54,446 nucleotides of DNA, taken from Roseobacter sp. (GTDB lineage Bacteria > Pseudomonadota > Alphaproteobacteria > Rhodobacterales > Rhodobacteraceae). The translations under genes and the position numbers were made by a program. Below, piece after piece: positions 35,987 to 45,742 of this stretch. The stretch is taken from the NCBI GenBank assembly GCA_024636495.1, contig JAGXGZ010000024.1, positions 1-54,446 on the forward strand. Reading direction: 5' to 3'. The notes beneath the pieces are model-generated. The model saw nothing but the letters and a program-made list of their open reading frames with translations, did no database searches and was not told the origin of the DNA. Position 1 is the stretch's first letter, and each line of letters begins with the position of its first letter.

Positions 35987-37483
35987 ATGGACAAGAAAGA
36001 ACTTCCATCACTGCCTCTGGCATTGTTGCCGGTTGTATTAACTTTAGGTCTGTTGGCCTTGCAATTATTTTACTACGGCGACTTCACGCCTCATATTCCT
36101 CTTATTCTTGGCTTGGCGATTACGTCCTTGCTTGGTGTCCTTCGAGGGCAAGGCTGGATGGATATTCGCGAGGGGATCTTTCATGTTATCCACGTGTCAC
36201 TGCCGTCTTTGGCGGTATTAGTTGTTGTGGGTATGATTATCGGCGTCTGGATCGCGTCGGGGACAGTGCCGACCTTGATTTATTATGGGCTAACGTTGTT
36301 AAACCCGTCGATCTTCTTGGCCGCCGCGATGATCTTGTGTGCCGTTGTATCACTTTCACTAGGCACCAGCTGGGGGACCGTCGGTACAATCGGCCTTGCC
36401 CTGATGGGCATTGGGGCAGGTTTCGGCATCCCCGCCTATTGGACCGCAGGCGCTGTAGTGTCCGGCGCGTTCTTTGGTGACAAGATTTCACCCTTGTCAG
36501 ACACAACAAACCTTGCCCCCGCAGTTACCGGAACAAATGTTTTTGATCACATCAAAAACATGCTTCCTACGACGATCCCCGCGATGGTAATCGCACTGAC
36601 CATATATGTGCTTGTCGGCTTTATCATGATCGACGGGGCCGGCGGCGATGTCAGTAGTATCCAGCAGATCACATCTGGTTTGAATGATCGGTTCAATCTA
36701 GGGCTTGTGCCTCTCATCCCCGCTTTGATTGTCGTGGTTCTGGCGTTGATGAAACAACCGCCACTGCCATCCCTGTTTGCCGGTGTTCTGGCTGGCGCAT
36801 TGATCGCTGTTTTCTGGCAGGGTGCTGGCGTGCATGATGTTTTCGCTTTTGCACAATCAGGCTATTCTATCGATACCGGGATTGCCGACATCGACAGCTT
36901 GTTGAATGCGGGCGGTATCCAGTCGATGATGTGGACGATTTCCTTGATGTTGATTGCCCTTGGGTTTGGCGGCGCGCTTGAGCGTACCGGCTGCCTTGAG
37001 GCGATCATTATGGCTATCGTCAGCCGCGTCAAAACCTTTGCCGCTGTCCAAACCTCGGCGATCGGGACAGCGTTTGCGACCAATATGGTGGCAGGCGACC
37101 CCTACATCTCCATCGCGTTGCCGGGCCGGATGTACGCGCCGCTGTACCGCGGGATGGGATATTCAACGCTTAACCTAAGTCGGGCCGTTGAAGAAGGCGG
37201 CACACTGATGAGCCCGCTGATCCCGTGGAACGCTGGCGGTGCCTTTGTCATCTCGGCACTTGGGCTAGGTGTGATGGATGGGAACTTGACCAATCTGCTG
37301 TATATCCCGCTGGCATTCGCATGCTGGACGGCCCCTGTGATTGGTGTGTTCTATGCCGTGACGGGTCTGTTTTCACCCGAAGCGACAGAAGAAGATCGTC
37401 AGGAGTGGGAAAAATCAGGCGAGGATATCATGGACCTTGGGGATCATGAATTAGCCTATCAAGAGGATCCAAAGACAGCCTGA
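35987..37483 (+). CDS. nhaC: Na+/H+ antiporter NhaC family
   Basis: A 12- to 13-helix membrane antiporter of about 498 residues exchanging sodium for protons, or malate/lactate with sodium in some relatives. Family features are SLGTSWGTVGTIGLALMGIG, the metal-site stretch GDKISPLSDTTNLAPA, and TNMVAGDPYISIALPGRM near the end. The frame is open to 35936, but ATG at 35987 has GAGGGA at 35977-35982 and starts with a normal charged N-terminus (MDKKELPS). A strong terminator follows. A sodium-based antiporter fits a marine life style. Confidence 0.92.
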   Translation: MDKKELPSLPLALLPVVLTLGLLALQLFYYGDFTPHIPLILGLAITSLLGVLRGQGWMDIREGIFHVIHVSLPSLAVLVVVGMIIGVWIASGTVPTLIYYGLTLLNPSIFLAAAMILCAVVSLSLGTSWGTVGTIGLALMGIGAGFGIPAYWTAGAVVSGAFFGDKISPLSDTTNLAPAVTGTNVFDHIKNMLPTTIPAMVIALTIYVLVGFIMIDGAGGDVSSIQQITSGLNDRFNLGLVPLIPALIVVVLALMKQPPLPSLFAGVLAGALIAVFWQGAGVHDVFAFAQSGYSIDTGIADIDSLLNAGGIQSMMWTISLMLIALGFGGALERTGCLEAIIMAIVSRVKTFAAVQTSAIGTAFATNMVAGDPYISIALPGRMYAPLYRGMGYSTLNLSRAVEEGGTLMSPLIPWNAGGAFVISALGLGVMDGNLTNLLYIPLAFACWTAPVIGVFYAVTGLFSPEATEEDRQEWEKSGEDIMDLGDHELAYQEDPKTA

Positions 37484-37498
37484 GTACAGAAAAGTATC

Positions 37499-37533
37499 AA
37501 AGCCGCAGCATCATCAGTGTTGCGGCTTTTTTT
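37499..37533 (+). terminator. Rho-independent terminator of nhaC
   Basis: AAAGCCGCA and TGCGGCTTT form a perfect 9-bp stem around a 13-base loop, followed by an uninterrupted T tract to 37533. It ends the nhaC transcript. The minus-strand gene hyi ends 42 bases further on and may use the same hairpin less efficiently. Confidence 0.9.
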
Positions 37534-37574
37534 GCGATCGGCAAGCCGCGCCAATGATTGCAAAAGATCCGCAG

Positions 37575-38330
37575 TTACAGCAAAGACATCCAATCCAGAC
37601 TGGCTTCGGTTACCGGACCGGGATGATATTCGCCGCTGATCCAACCGCGATAGCCTGCATCTTTCATCCGCTCAAACAACCTTGGGAAATCGACATCCCC
37701 ACTGCCCGGTGCACCCCGAGCGGGGGTATCACCAACCTGAGCATGCACGATAATGGTACTGTATTGATCGAAAACCTCGACAGCGTCACCGTGGATCATC
37801 TGCGAATGATAACTGTCGTATTGCAGGCCCAGATTTGGGGCCGCGACATTGTTGATGATCTGCCCGGCCAGCGCATAATCATTTAGAAAATACCCGGGCA
37901 TCGCAATCGGGTTAAGGGGCTCAATCGTCAGGATAAGCCCGCTGGGTGCGGTGTTTGTGGCCCATGTCAAATTGCGCACAAACGTGTTGAACGCCTCTTC
38001 GCCGGTGGCCTCGCCGGCCATCACATGTACAAACCGCGCGCCAAGCGTCTGTGCAAATTGGAACGCGCGGTTCATGTCGATGCGAAATTTTTCGTCACGT
38101 CCGGGCACAGCAGCAAACCCGCGTTCACTGGCATCATCACTTAGCGGAGGTGCATTGATCAAGACAAGATCAAGACCGCTCGCGGCGCAAGCGCGCTTGG
38201 TTTCGCTGGCGGCTAAATGGTACGGGAACAACACTTCCACAGCGGTAAAACCGGCCCTTGCTGCCGCTTCGAATCGTTCAAGATACGGCAATTCCTGCCA
38301 TAAAAGGCTAAGATTTGCAGCCGGTTTCAT
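37575..38330 (-). CDS. hyi: Hydroxypyruvate isomerase family protein
   Basis: A TIM-barrel sugar isomerase that interconverts hydroxypyruvate and tartronate semialdehyde in glyoxylate metabolism. The metal-binding glutamate and aspartate are in LTIEPLN and LQYDSYHSQ, with histidine and glutamate in IVHAQVGDTP and GWISGEYHPG. The N-terminus MKPAANLSLLWQELPYLERF is family typical. It has 251 residues. The ATG follows GGAAAA at a short distance. No glyoxylate carboligase or tartronate reductase gene is adjacent, so the substrate assignment rests on family likeness. Confidence 0.85.
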   Translation of the reverse strand: MKPAANLSLLWQELPYLERFEAAARAGFTAVEVLFPYHLAASETKRACAASGLDLVLINAPPLSDDASERGFAAVPGRDEKFRIDMNRAFQFAQTLGARFVHVMAGEATGEEAFNTFVRNLTWATNTAPSGLILTIEPLNPIAMPGYFLNDYALAGQIINNVAAPNLGLQYDSYHSQMIHGDAVEVFDQYSTIIVHAQVGDTPARGAPGSGDVDFPRLFERMKDAGYRGWISGEYHPGPVTEASLDWMSLL

Positions 38331-38392
38331 GTAGTTTTCCTTGGGCTCGGGTCAGATAACCCATTCGGCAGATGAGGCAGCAAGACGTTACC

Positions 38393-38971
38393 CTAGTCTG
38401 GTAATTCATCAGATGGAATAATACCGAAAAACGTGCCGCTGGACCATACGCCGAACCAGCCTTCATGATGCTCTCCAAGCTCGACAAGACGGTAAAAGCT
38501 TTTGCGATCAATCAGCGCCTCAAGGTTGCGGCGCACGCGAACATAAGGTGACGGCTCGCCGGTTTTGGGGTCGCGTACAATCCGGATCGGCAGATCGGGA
38601 CCGGCAGTCGTCATATCGTCCAGATTGGTCTGGAACATCAGTTTTTGGCTATGCCCCTCGCCCGTCTTATCGAAATCGACAGCAATAAACGGCGCATCCT
38701 CGACCCGTATTCCAACCTTTTCCACAGGGGTAACCAGAAAATACTTTTCGTCTTCACGGATCAGAATCGATGCAAACAATTTGACCAATCCGCGCCGCCC
38801 GATGGGAGTTCCCTCGTAAAACCAGGTGCCATCACGTTTAATTTCCATATCGATGTCACCGCAAAACGGCGGGTTCCATTTCTCAACAGGCGGTAAACCG
38901 CGTGTTTTTGTAGCAGAAACAGATGCAGCAAGGCTTGCAGCGCTTGGGGTCACGGTTTTTTGTCCACTCAT
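38393..38971 (-). CDS. DUF1285 domain-containing protein
   Basis: About 192 residues with the family core LPPVEKWNPPFCGDIDMEI, DGTWFYEGTPIGR, LVKLFASIL, YFLVTPVEKVGI and DAPFIAVDF. DUF1285 proteins are widespread in proteobacteria and have an unknown role. The frame is open far upstream, but MSGQK at 38971 gives the usual length; ATG at 38983 is an alternative and neither has a good ribosome binding site. It is divergent from the MoxR gene with only about 70 bases between, so the two probably share a control region. DUF1285 beside MoxR is a recurrent alphaproteobacterial arrangement. Confidence 0.87.
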   Translation of the reverse strand: MSGQKTVTPSAASLAASVSATKTRGLPPVEKWNPPFCGDIDMEIKRDGTWFYEGTPIGRRGLVKLFASILIREDEKYFLVTPVEKVGIRVEDAPFIAVDFDKTGEGHSQKLMFQTNLDDMTTAGPDLPIRIVRDPKTGEPSPYVRVRRNLEALIDRKSFYRLVELGEHHEGWFGVWSSGTFFGIIPSDELPD

Positions 38972-39041
38972 TGCTTTTGCCATTTCCAGTTTGCGAGATA
39001 CACTTACATCTAACGTATATAAACCAGAGGACGCAAAAGTC

Positions 39042-40049
39042 ATGACCCAAGCCAGCGACATGGTAGCCGACATCGAAGCCCTCGGGGAAAAACTGGCGCA
39101 AGCCAAAACGTCCATCACAAACCGTTTCATCGGGCAGGAACGCGTCGTCGACCTTACCTTAACAGCGCTTTTATGTGGCGGTCACGGGTTGCTGATCGGT
39201 TTGCCCGGTTTGGGCAAAACCCGTCTCGTCGAGACGCTTAGCACCGTGATGGGGCTGCATGGCAACCGGGTTCAGTTCACCCCTGATCTTATGCCCGCTG
39301 ACATCTTGGGATCCGAAGTTCTGGATACGGCGGCCGACGGCAGCCGCGCATTTCGATTTGTCGAAGGCCCGATCTTTTGTCAGCTTTTGATGGCAGATGA
39401 AATCAACCGCGCCAGCCCGCGTACACAGTCTGCTTTGCTGCAAGCGATGCAGGAAAAAACAGTAACTGTTGCGGGTCAGGACCGCCCCCTTGGCAAGCCG
39501 TTTCATGTGCTTGCCACGCAAAACCCTATTGAACAGGAAGGCACCTATCCTTTGCCCGAAGCGCAACTTGACCGCTTTCTTGTGCAGATCGACGTAGCCT
39601 ATCCCGACCGTAAAACAGAACGCGATATCCTGATGGCCACAACCGGGGAAGGCGACGCGCAGTCAACGCAGGTTTTCAAAACCGAGGAATTGCTGGCGGC
39701 ACAGTCCTTGCTGCGCCGGATGCCCGTGGGCGACAGTGTGGTCGAGATGATCCTTGATCTTGTGCGCGCCTTCCGCCCCGGCGAAGCCGACGCCAGCCCG
39801 CAAGTACGCGAGACAGTCGCTTGGGGCCCCGGCCCGCGGGCGGCACAGGCGTTGATGTTGACCGTAAGGGCCCGTGCGCTGCTGCAAGGGCGGCTTGCCC
39901 CATCGGCAGAAGACGTGATCGACATGGCCCGCCCGGTGCTTACCCACCGGATGGCGTTGAACTTTGCGGCGCGTGCGCGGGGTGACAGCCTAGACCGCCT
40001 GATTGATGCGACCGCAGCCAGCCTGACCGGGAAAAAGGCCGCAGCGTGA
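39042..40049 (+). CDS. MoxR family AAA+ ATPase
   Basis: A cytoplasmic AAA+ chaperone-like ATPase of 335 residues that typically helps von Willebrand factor A (vWA) domain proteins mature or act. Walker A is GLPGLGKT (53-60), Walker B LLMADEINRASPR, and sensor 1 lies in HVLATQNPIEQEGTYPLPEAQLDRF (split across the family motif). ATG at 39042 has AGAGG at 39026-39030; the open frame to 38826 runs antisense through DUF1285 and is not used. It leads a four-gene operon in which each junction is a 4-base overlap. Confidence 0.93.
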   Translation: MTQASDMVADIEALGEKLAQAKTSITNRFIGQERVVDLTLTALLCGGHGLLIGLPGLGKTRLVETLSTVMGLHGNRVQFTPDLMPADILGSEVLDTAADGSRAFRFVEGPIFCQLLMADEINRASPRTQSALLQAMQEKTVTVAGQDRPLGKPFHVLATQNPIEQEGTYPLPEAQLDRFLVQIDVAYPDRKTERDILMATTGEGDAQSTQVFKTEELLAAQSLLRRMPVGDSVVEMILDLVRAFRPGEADASPQVRETVAWGPGPRAAQALMLTVRARALLQGRLAPSAEDVIDMARPVLTHRMALNFAARARGDSLDRLIDATAASLTGKKAAA

Positions 40050-40930
40050 TCACCCCTTCAACCCTTCGTGCCGATGCCGAAGATCAGGCCGCGCGGTTTC
40101 CTGAACTGCTGGCCCGGGCAGAGCATTTGGCAGGCGCTGTCTTGTTGGGGGCGCACGGTCGCAGGCGTGCAGGCGTAGGAGATGATTTCTGGCAATACCG
40201 CCCGGCGCAGCAAGGCGACAGCCGCCGCCGCATCGATTATCGCCGCTCGGCCATGGGTGATCAGGAATTTGTGCGCGAACGTGAATGGCAGATCGCGCAA
40301 TCGGTAATGCTTTGGGTCGATCAAGGTGCTTCCATGCGCTTTTCGTCGGATACCAAGCTGCCACAAAAGGCCGATCGTGCACGGCTTTTGGGCCTTGCCA
40401 CGGCGATCATGCTACAGCGCGGCGGTGAGCGCGTTGGCCTTACGGGGACGACCCTGCCCCCTCGATCCGGCAGACCCCAGATCCTGCGCTTGGCCGAGGT
40501 GTTCTGCCAGGACGACACCACAGATTACGCCCCACCAGAACACCGCGCGATGATCCCGCATGCACGTGCTTTGTTCATCTCAGACTTTATGGGGAGTTTG
40601 GAGGGGGTGACCCTCGCCCTGACCAAGGCCGCTGACCGTGGCGTGCGCGGCGTGCTGTGCCACGTGCTTGACCCGTCGGAGGAGGCCTTTCCCTTTAGCG
40701 GAAGAACCATATTCGAAAGCATGGGCGGCACGCTAAGCCATGAGACCCTTAAGGCCAGCGATTTGAAGACCCGCTATCTTGAACGGCTAGCGGAACGCAA
40801 AGCCGAGCTTCAGCGTCTTTGTGCGCTGACAGGTTGGCATTACGGCTTGCACCACACCAACACGTCAGCGCAATCAGCGCTTCTTTGGCTTTATTCAGCG
40901 CTTGATACCCGCGCGGGGGCAGCAGCATGA
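40046..40930 (+). CDS. DUF58 domain-containing protein (vWA-like)
   Basis: The usual partner of MoxR ATPases. The DUF58 signature GDDFWQYRPAQQGDSRRRID leads into YRRSAMGDQEFVRERE. The vWA metal site follows as VDQGASM (D92, G94, S96): the middle serine of DxSxS is glycine here, so metal binding may be weak. It is 294 residues with no membrane segment or signal, hence cytoplasmic or peripheral. GTG at 40046 overlaps the moxR stop. It ends in an ATGA overlap with the next gene. Confidence 0.91.
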   Translation: MITPSTLRADAEDQAARFPELLARAEHLAGAVLLGAHGRRRAGVGDDFWQYRPAQQGDSRRRIDYRRSAMGDQEFVREREWQIAQSVMLWVDQGASMRFSSDTKLPQKADRARLLGLATAIMLQRGGERVGLTGTTLPPRSGRPQILRLAEVFCQDDTTDYAPPEHRAMIPHARALFISDFMGSLEGVTLALTKAADRGVRGVLCHVLDPSEEAFPFSGRTIFESMGGTLSHETLKASDLKTRYLERLAERKAELQRLCALTGWHYGLHHTNTSAQSALLWLYSALDTRAGAAA

Positions 40931-43689
40931 CCGTTCTTGGCGGCATCGGTTTCACGGCCCCTTGGCTTTTGCTGGGGCTTCTTGTTCTGCCGATCTTATG
41001 GCTGATCCTGCGGGCTGTTCCGCCCGCGCCAATCCGCCGCCGCTTTCCCGGCGTCGCATTGTTGCTGGGCCTCAAAGACGCCGAGAGCGTTTCAGACCGC
41101 ACGCCTTGGTGGTTACTGCTTCTGCGGATGTTGGCAGTGGCAGCCGTGATCATTGGCCTTGCCGGACCGATCCTGAACCCCGAAGAACAGCAGGCCGACG
41201 GCTCTGGCCCATTGCTGATCGTCCTTGACGGATCGTGGGCCGGGGCGACCCGCTGGCAACAACAATCTGAAGTGATCGATGCGCAGCTGACCCGTGCCGC
41301 ACGGGCAAATCGAACCGTAGGGTTTCTGTCGCTGACCGCCCCCGAGGAACCCGCCTTTCAATCAGCCGATGTTTGGCGGACGCGGCTTGCAGGTCTACAG
41401 CCGGAACCATGGCAGCCGTCCGATGCAAATGTGATCCGCGCGATCGAGATTACCGAAACCTTGAACGGCTTTGACACGCTTTGGTTCAGTGACGGACTGG
41501 ACTATGCGAGCCGGGGCGACATGTTGGAGGCGCTACAAGATCAAGGTGCGGTCGAAGTCTATCAAACAGGGGTAAACGTGCTGGCCATGGCCCCCGCAAC
41601 CTACGAAGACGGAGCCATCACCCTCACCGCAAACCGCGCCATCGCTGGCGAGGCGCGCGAGATTACGTTGAACGCCCAAGGCCGCGACCCCGCTGGCAAT
41701 ATGCGCATCCTTGCGACCGTCCCCGCCACATTTGAAGACGGTGCCATGACAGCGACTGCTGCTCTGGCTCTGCCGTCGGAATTGCGCGCGCGGATCACCC
41801 GTTTTGATATCGCAGGCCAACGTTCTGCCGGGGCTACCACACTGGTCGATGACGGCCTTCGCCGCCGCGAAGTTGCCCTGATTGCCGGACGTGAAGACCG
41901 TGAAGGGTTGGAGCTGCTGTCCCCGCTACATTACATCGAACAAGCGCTTGCCCCAACAGCGGAGCTGATTGACGGGTCCTTGGCCGATGTGCTGCCCGCC
42001 AATCCGGATGTTATCGTGCTGGCCGATATCGCGACGTTATCTGAAGCTGAACAAACCCCTTTGTTGTCGTGGATTGAAGAAGGGGGCATGCTGATCCGCT
42101 TTGCCGGACCGCGCATTGCCGCAAGCGATATCTCGCGCGATACCGAGGACCCGTTGATGCCCGTGCGCCTGCGTGCCGGAGGTCGCAGTGTTGGGGGTGC
42201 CATGAGCTGGGGCGAACCTAAATCGCTTGACGCATTTCGCGACAGCTCGCCGTTTTTTGGCCTCGACGTGCCCGATGATGTAGTTGTGTCAGCCCAAGTT
42301 GTGGCGCAACCTGACCCGACATTGGCCGACCGCGTGATTGCCGCACTCAGCGATGGCACGCCATTGGTCACGCGCAAGGCGCTTGGGCAGGGCCAAGTGG
42401 TCTTATTCCACGTCACCGCGACCGCAGAATGGTCCACGCTGCCTCTGTCGGGTTTGTTCGTGCAGATGATGGAGCGGCTGGCCGTGTCGTCATCCTCGGC
42501 CACGATAGAAGCGCAAGATTTGCAAGGCACCACTTGGACGCCCTTGCGCGTGATGGACGGGTTTGGCCTGCTTGACGATGCTGGCAATCTGCCCGGCGTG
42601 GACGGTGCCGATCTTGCCGCAGCACCTGCCGGGCCTGACTTGCAACCGGGCATCTATGCCTCTGGCGACAGACGGATCGCCCGCAACGTTGTGACAAACG
42701 ATACGGAATTGACCCCCGCGACCTGGCCCGGTGATGTGCCCGTTCGCGGCCTCTTTGTGGCTCCCGAAGTACCTTTGGCCGGTTGGCTGCTTAGCGTGTC
42801 GATATTGCTGTTGCTTGCTGATGTTGTAGCGTCACTGGCGCTATCCGGTCGTCTTTTGAAAAGCAGCAATACCGCCGCGATTATTCTGGTAGCTCTTTTG
42901 TATATGCCAGCACCTGCCGATGCTCAGGACGCTGATCAATTCGCCCTGAACGCCACAGCCGAGATGGCATTGGCCTATGTGATCACCGGAAACGCAGCTG
43001 TTGATGAACTGTCAGAAGCTGGCCTGCGCGGGCTGTCTGATACGTTGTATTTCCGCACATCGGTAGAGCCCGCAAACCCCATCGGCGTTGATCTGGAAAC
43101 CAACGAGCTGGCATTCTTTCCCATGCTCTACTGGCCAATCACACCTGACCAGCCGCGCCCGTCCCCTGACGCGTACGTCAAGCTGAACGACTATTTGCGG
43201 TCTGGCGGATTGATCCTGTTCGATACACGCGACGCAAACATCGCTGCATTCGGCGCGGCAAGCCCAAACGGGCGCAAGCTTCAGGATCTCGCGGCACCGC
43301 TTGATATTCCGCCGCTTGAAACGCTGCCCGCCGATCATGTTCTCACCCGCACCTTCTATCTGCTGCAGGATTTTCCCGGTCGTCACCCTGGCCGTGATAT
43401 CTGGGTGGAAGCATCCCCCGCTGACGCAGAACAGGTCGAAGGCATGCCATTTCGCAACCTTAACGATGGCGTGACGCCAGTGGTAATTGGCGGCAATGAC
43501 TGGGCGGCAGCTTGGGCCGTTTCAAGCAACGGCGCGCCAATGGTCCCCATTGGACGCGGTTTTACGGGAGAGCGGCAACGTGAACTGGCGTACCGGTTTG
43601 GCGTCAATCTGGTGATGCATGTGCTGACAGGAAACTACAAATCGGATCAGGTCCATGTACCTGCGCTTTTGGATAGGTTGGGCCAATGA
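40927..43689 (+). CDS. Membrane protein with BatA N-terminus and C-terminal DUF4159
   Basis: A 920-residue protein. Residues 1-80 form the BatA-type N-terminus with two membrane helices (FTAPWLLLGLLVLPILWLIL). A vWA-like domain follows, with LIVLDGSWAG at the metal-site position (D101, S103, A105: last serine lost). The middle part up to about residue 620 is likely periplasmic. A helix pair at about 620-660 precedes the DUF4159 domain (from about 665: NATAEMALAYVITG, LYFRTSVEP, LRSGGLILFDTRD), which resembles a glutamine-amidotransferase-like fold. It is coupled to DUF58 upstream and to the next gene by ATGA overlaps. Confidence 0.88.
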   Translation: MTVLGGIGFTAPWLLLGLLVLPILWLILRAVPPAPIRRRFPGVALLLGLKDAESVSDRTPWWLLLLRMLAVAAVIIGLAGPILNPEEQQADGSGPLLIVLDGSWAGATRWQQQSEVIDAQLTRAARANRTVGFLSLTAPEEPAFQSADVWRTRLAGLQPEPWQPSDANVIRAIEITETLNGFDTLWFSDGLDYASRGDMLEALQDQGAVEVYQTGVNVLAMAPATYEDGAITLTANRAIAGEAREITLNAQGRDPAGNMRILATVPATFEDGAMTATAALALPSELRARITRFDIAGQRSAGATTLVDDGLRRREVALIAGREDREGLELLSPLHYIEQALAPTAELIDGSLADVLPANPDVIVLADIATLSEAEQTPLLSWIEEGGMLIRFAGPRIAASDISRDTEDPLMPVRLRAGGRSVGGAMSWGEPKSLDAFRDSSPFFGLDVPDDVVVSAQVVAQPDPTLADRVIAALSDGTPLVTRKALGQGQVVLFHVTATAEWSTLPLSGLFVQMMERLAVSSSSATIEAQDLQGTTWTPLRVMDGFGLLDDAGNLPGVDGADLAAAPAGPDLQPGIYASGDRRIARNVVTNDTELTPATWPGDVPVRGLFVAPEVPLAGWLLSVSILLLLADVVASLALSGRLLKSSNTAAIILVALLYMPAPADAQDADQFALNATAEMALAYVITGNAAVDELSEAGLRGLSDTLYFRTSVEPANPIGVDLETNELAFFPMLYWPITPDQPRPSPDAYVKLNDYLRSGGLILFDTRDANIAAFGAASPNGRKLQDLAAPLDIPPLETLPADHVLTRTFYLLQDFPGRHPGRDIWVEASPADAEQVEGMPFRNLNDGVTPVVIGGNDWAAAWAVSSNGAPMVPIGRGFTGERQRELAYRFGVNLVMHVLTGNYKSDQVHVPALLDRLGQ

Positions 43690-45731
43690 CCTCTACCATC
43701 GTCTTTGATCCCATGATCCCCCTACTGCTTTTAGGGGCAGTTGGCGTTATTGCATTGGCTGCGATTGTTCTGGCCGTTTTGCGTGGCTTACAGGGATGGG
43801 CATTGCGCGCGCTTGCAATGTTGGTGGTTCTTGCCGCCCTATCCGGCCCGTCGTTTCAACAAGAAGACCGAGCCCCCCTTAGCGATATTGTGATCATGCT
43901 GGAGGATACCAGCGCCAGTCAAAGGCTGGCAGACCGCGCCGATCAAAGTACCACGGCAGCTGACGCGATGGCCGCTACGATTGCCGCGCGTGCAAACACA
44001 GAACTACGGCGCGTGACGGTGCCAGACGGGACCGGCGATGCCGGAACCCAAATGATGACCGCCCTTAGTCAGGCACTGGCAGAGGAACCACGCGCAAGAA
44101 TTGCAGGAATTGTGGCTGTAAGTGATGGTCGCATCCATGATGCTGATTTACCCGTCGATCTGCCCGCCCCGATGCATTTACTGATGACGGGAAAGACAAC
44201 AGACTGGGACCGCCGCCTTTCGGTACAAAACGCCCCTGCCTTTGCGATCATCGGCGAACCTGTCACGCTGACGTTGCGGATTGACGATCTGGGGGCCGCG
44301 CCGGACCAAGGGGGTCTTGCACAGCTTGATATTTCAGTCGATGGCGAAGAGGCCCAGTCTTTCCGGGTGCCGATTGGCCAGGACCTTGATCTGCCCGTGA
44401 CGCTTCCCCACGGCGGGCGGAACGTAATCCGCTTTTCCCTTCCCGAGGCCGAGGGTGAGCTGACAGATCGCAATAATTCGGCGTTGATCCAGATGAACGG
44501 CGTGCGCGACCGCTTGCGCGTCTTGCTTGTCAGCGGAGAGCCCCACCCCGGCGGGCGCACGTGGCGCAACCTGCTGAAGTCCGACAGTTCGGTCGATCTG
44601 GTACATTTCACAATTCTGCGCCCCCCCGAAAAACAAGACGGCGTACCGGTGGACGAGCTTTCCTTGATCGCATTCCCCACCCGTGAATTGTTCATGGAAA
44701 AGATCGAGGATTTCGATCTGATCATCTTTGACCGCTACAAACGACGCGGCATTCTGCCCTCTCTCTATCTTGAGAACGTCGCCAATTATGTCCGTCAAGG
44801 CGGTGCAGTTCTTGTTGCCGCAGGCCCCGACTTTGCCGGGGCTGACAGCATCTTCCGCTCTCCGCTTGGTGCGGTACTGCCAGCAACCCCGTCGGCGCGC
44901 GTCATTGAAGAACCTTACCTGCCCATTGTCTCTGATCTGGGCGAACGCCATCCTGTCACCACCAATTTGCCCGGTCGCGGGGATTGGGGCCGTTGGTTGC
45001 GCCAGATTGATGTGACAGACCCCCAAGGGAATGTCGTGATGACTGGGCAAGACGAAAGGCCGTTGCTGATCTTGAACCGGGTCGAGGAAGGGCGCGTAGC
45101 GCTGATGGCCTCGGATCACGCGTGGTTGTGGAACCGTGGCTATGAAGGGGGTGGGCCCCAACTGGAGCTGCTGCGCCGGCTTGCGCATTGGATGATGAAG
45201 GAACCGGAGCTTGAGGAGGAAGCCCTGACCGCCACGGCCGAAGGACAGACAATGCGGATCATTCGCCGGACTTTGGGCGAAACCGTTCCGCCGGTGACAG
45301 TTACAGGCCCCGATGGGGCAACGGTTGAGATCCCCTTGACCGAAACAGCGCCGGGCGTTTTCGAAGGCGTATATGAAGGACCTGAAATCGGTCTGTATCG
45401 CCTCGAAAACGGCGATCAGGTCAGCGTCATCGGCCTTGGCCCCGCTGCCCCACGAGAGTTCATAGATACGATCGCAAGCGATGAAACGATGGCCCCGATT
45501 CTGGCAGCTTTACGCGGCGGTGTTTCCCGCATCGAGGACGGCCTGCCCCGCATCCGCGACGTGCGTTTGGGCCGCCCAGCCGCAGGGCGCGGTTGGATCG
45601 GGCTGACCCCTCGTGACGCGTATGCAACCCGCGACGTGCGCCAAACGCCAATACTTCCGGGGTGGCTGGTCTTGCTACTAAGCGCGGCTTTGATCATCGC
45701 GGCCTGGTTGCGCGAAGGCAGACGCAGCTAG
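43686..45731 (+). CDS. Large membrane vWA / glutamine-amidotransferase-like protein
   Basis: A 681-residue last member of the MoxR operon. Two N-terminal membrane helices (11-32, 38-56) are followed by a vWA-like domain with an intact metal motif DTSAS (D74, S76, S78) and VAVSDGRIHD. A beta-rich middle and a class I amidotransferase-like domain follow (LRVLLVSGEPHPGGRTWRN, FDLIIFDRYKRRG, RQGGAVLVAAGPDF), without an obvious catalytic cysteine. A C-terminal membrane helix (GWLVLLLSAALIIAAWL) ends the protein. Only 11 bases separate its stop from the convergent pbpC stop. Function unknown; probably the periplasmic effector part of the MoxR system. Confidence 0.84.
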   Translation: MTSTIVFDPMIPLLLLGAVGVIALAAIVLAVLRGLQGWALRALAMLVVLAALSGPSFQQEDRAPLSDIVIMLEDTSASQRLADRADQSTTAADAMAATIAARANTELRRVTVPDGTGDAGTQMMTALSQALAEEPRARIAGIVAVSDGRIHDADLPVDLPAPMHLLMTGKTTDWDRRLSVQNAPAFAIIGEPVTLTLRIDDLGAAPDQGGLAQLDISVDGEEAQSFRVPIGQDLDLPVTLPHGGRNVIRFSLPEAEGELTDRNNSALIQMNGVRDRLRVLLVSGEPHPGGRTWRNLLKSDSSVDLVHFTILRPPEKQDGVPVDELSLIAFPTRELFMEKIEDFDLIIFDRYKRRGILPSLYLENVANYVRQGGAVLVAAGPDFAGADSIFRSPLGAVLPATPSARVIEEPYLPIVSDLGERHPVTTNLPGRGDWGRWLRQIDVTDPQGNVVMTGQDERPLLILNRVEEGRVALMASDHAWLWNRGYEGGGPQLELLRRLAHWMMKEPELEEEALTATAEGQTMRIIRRTLGETVPPVTVTGPDGATVEIPLTETAPGVFEGVYEGPEIGLYRLENGDQVSVIGLGPAAPREFIDTIASDETMAPILAALRGGVSRIEDGLPRIRDVRLGRPAAGRGWIGLTPRDAYATRDVRQTPILPGWLVLLLSAALIIAAWLREGRRS

Positions 45732-45742
45732 GCCAGAACGGT

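Noticed and set aside
38826..39041. A longer N-terminus for the MoxR ATPase
   Set aside because: The extension is antisense to the DUF1285 gene, while ATG 39042 has a good ribosome binding site and family-like length.
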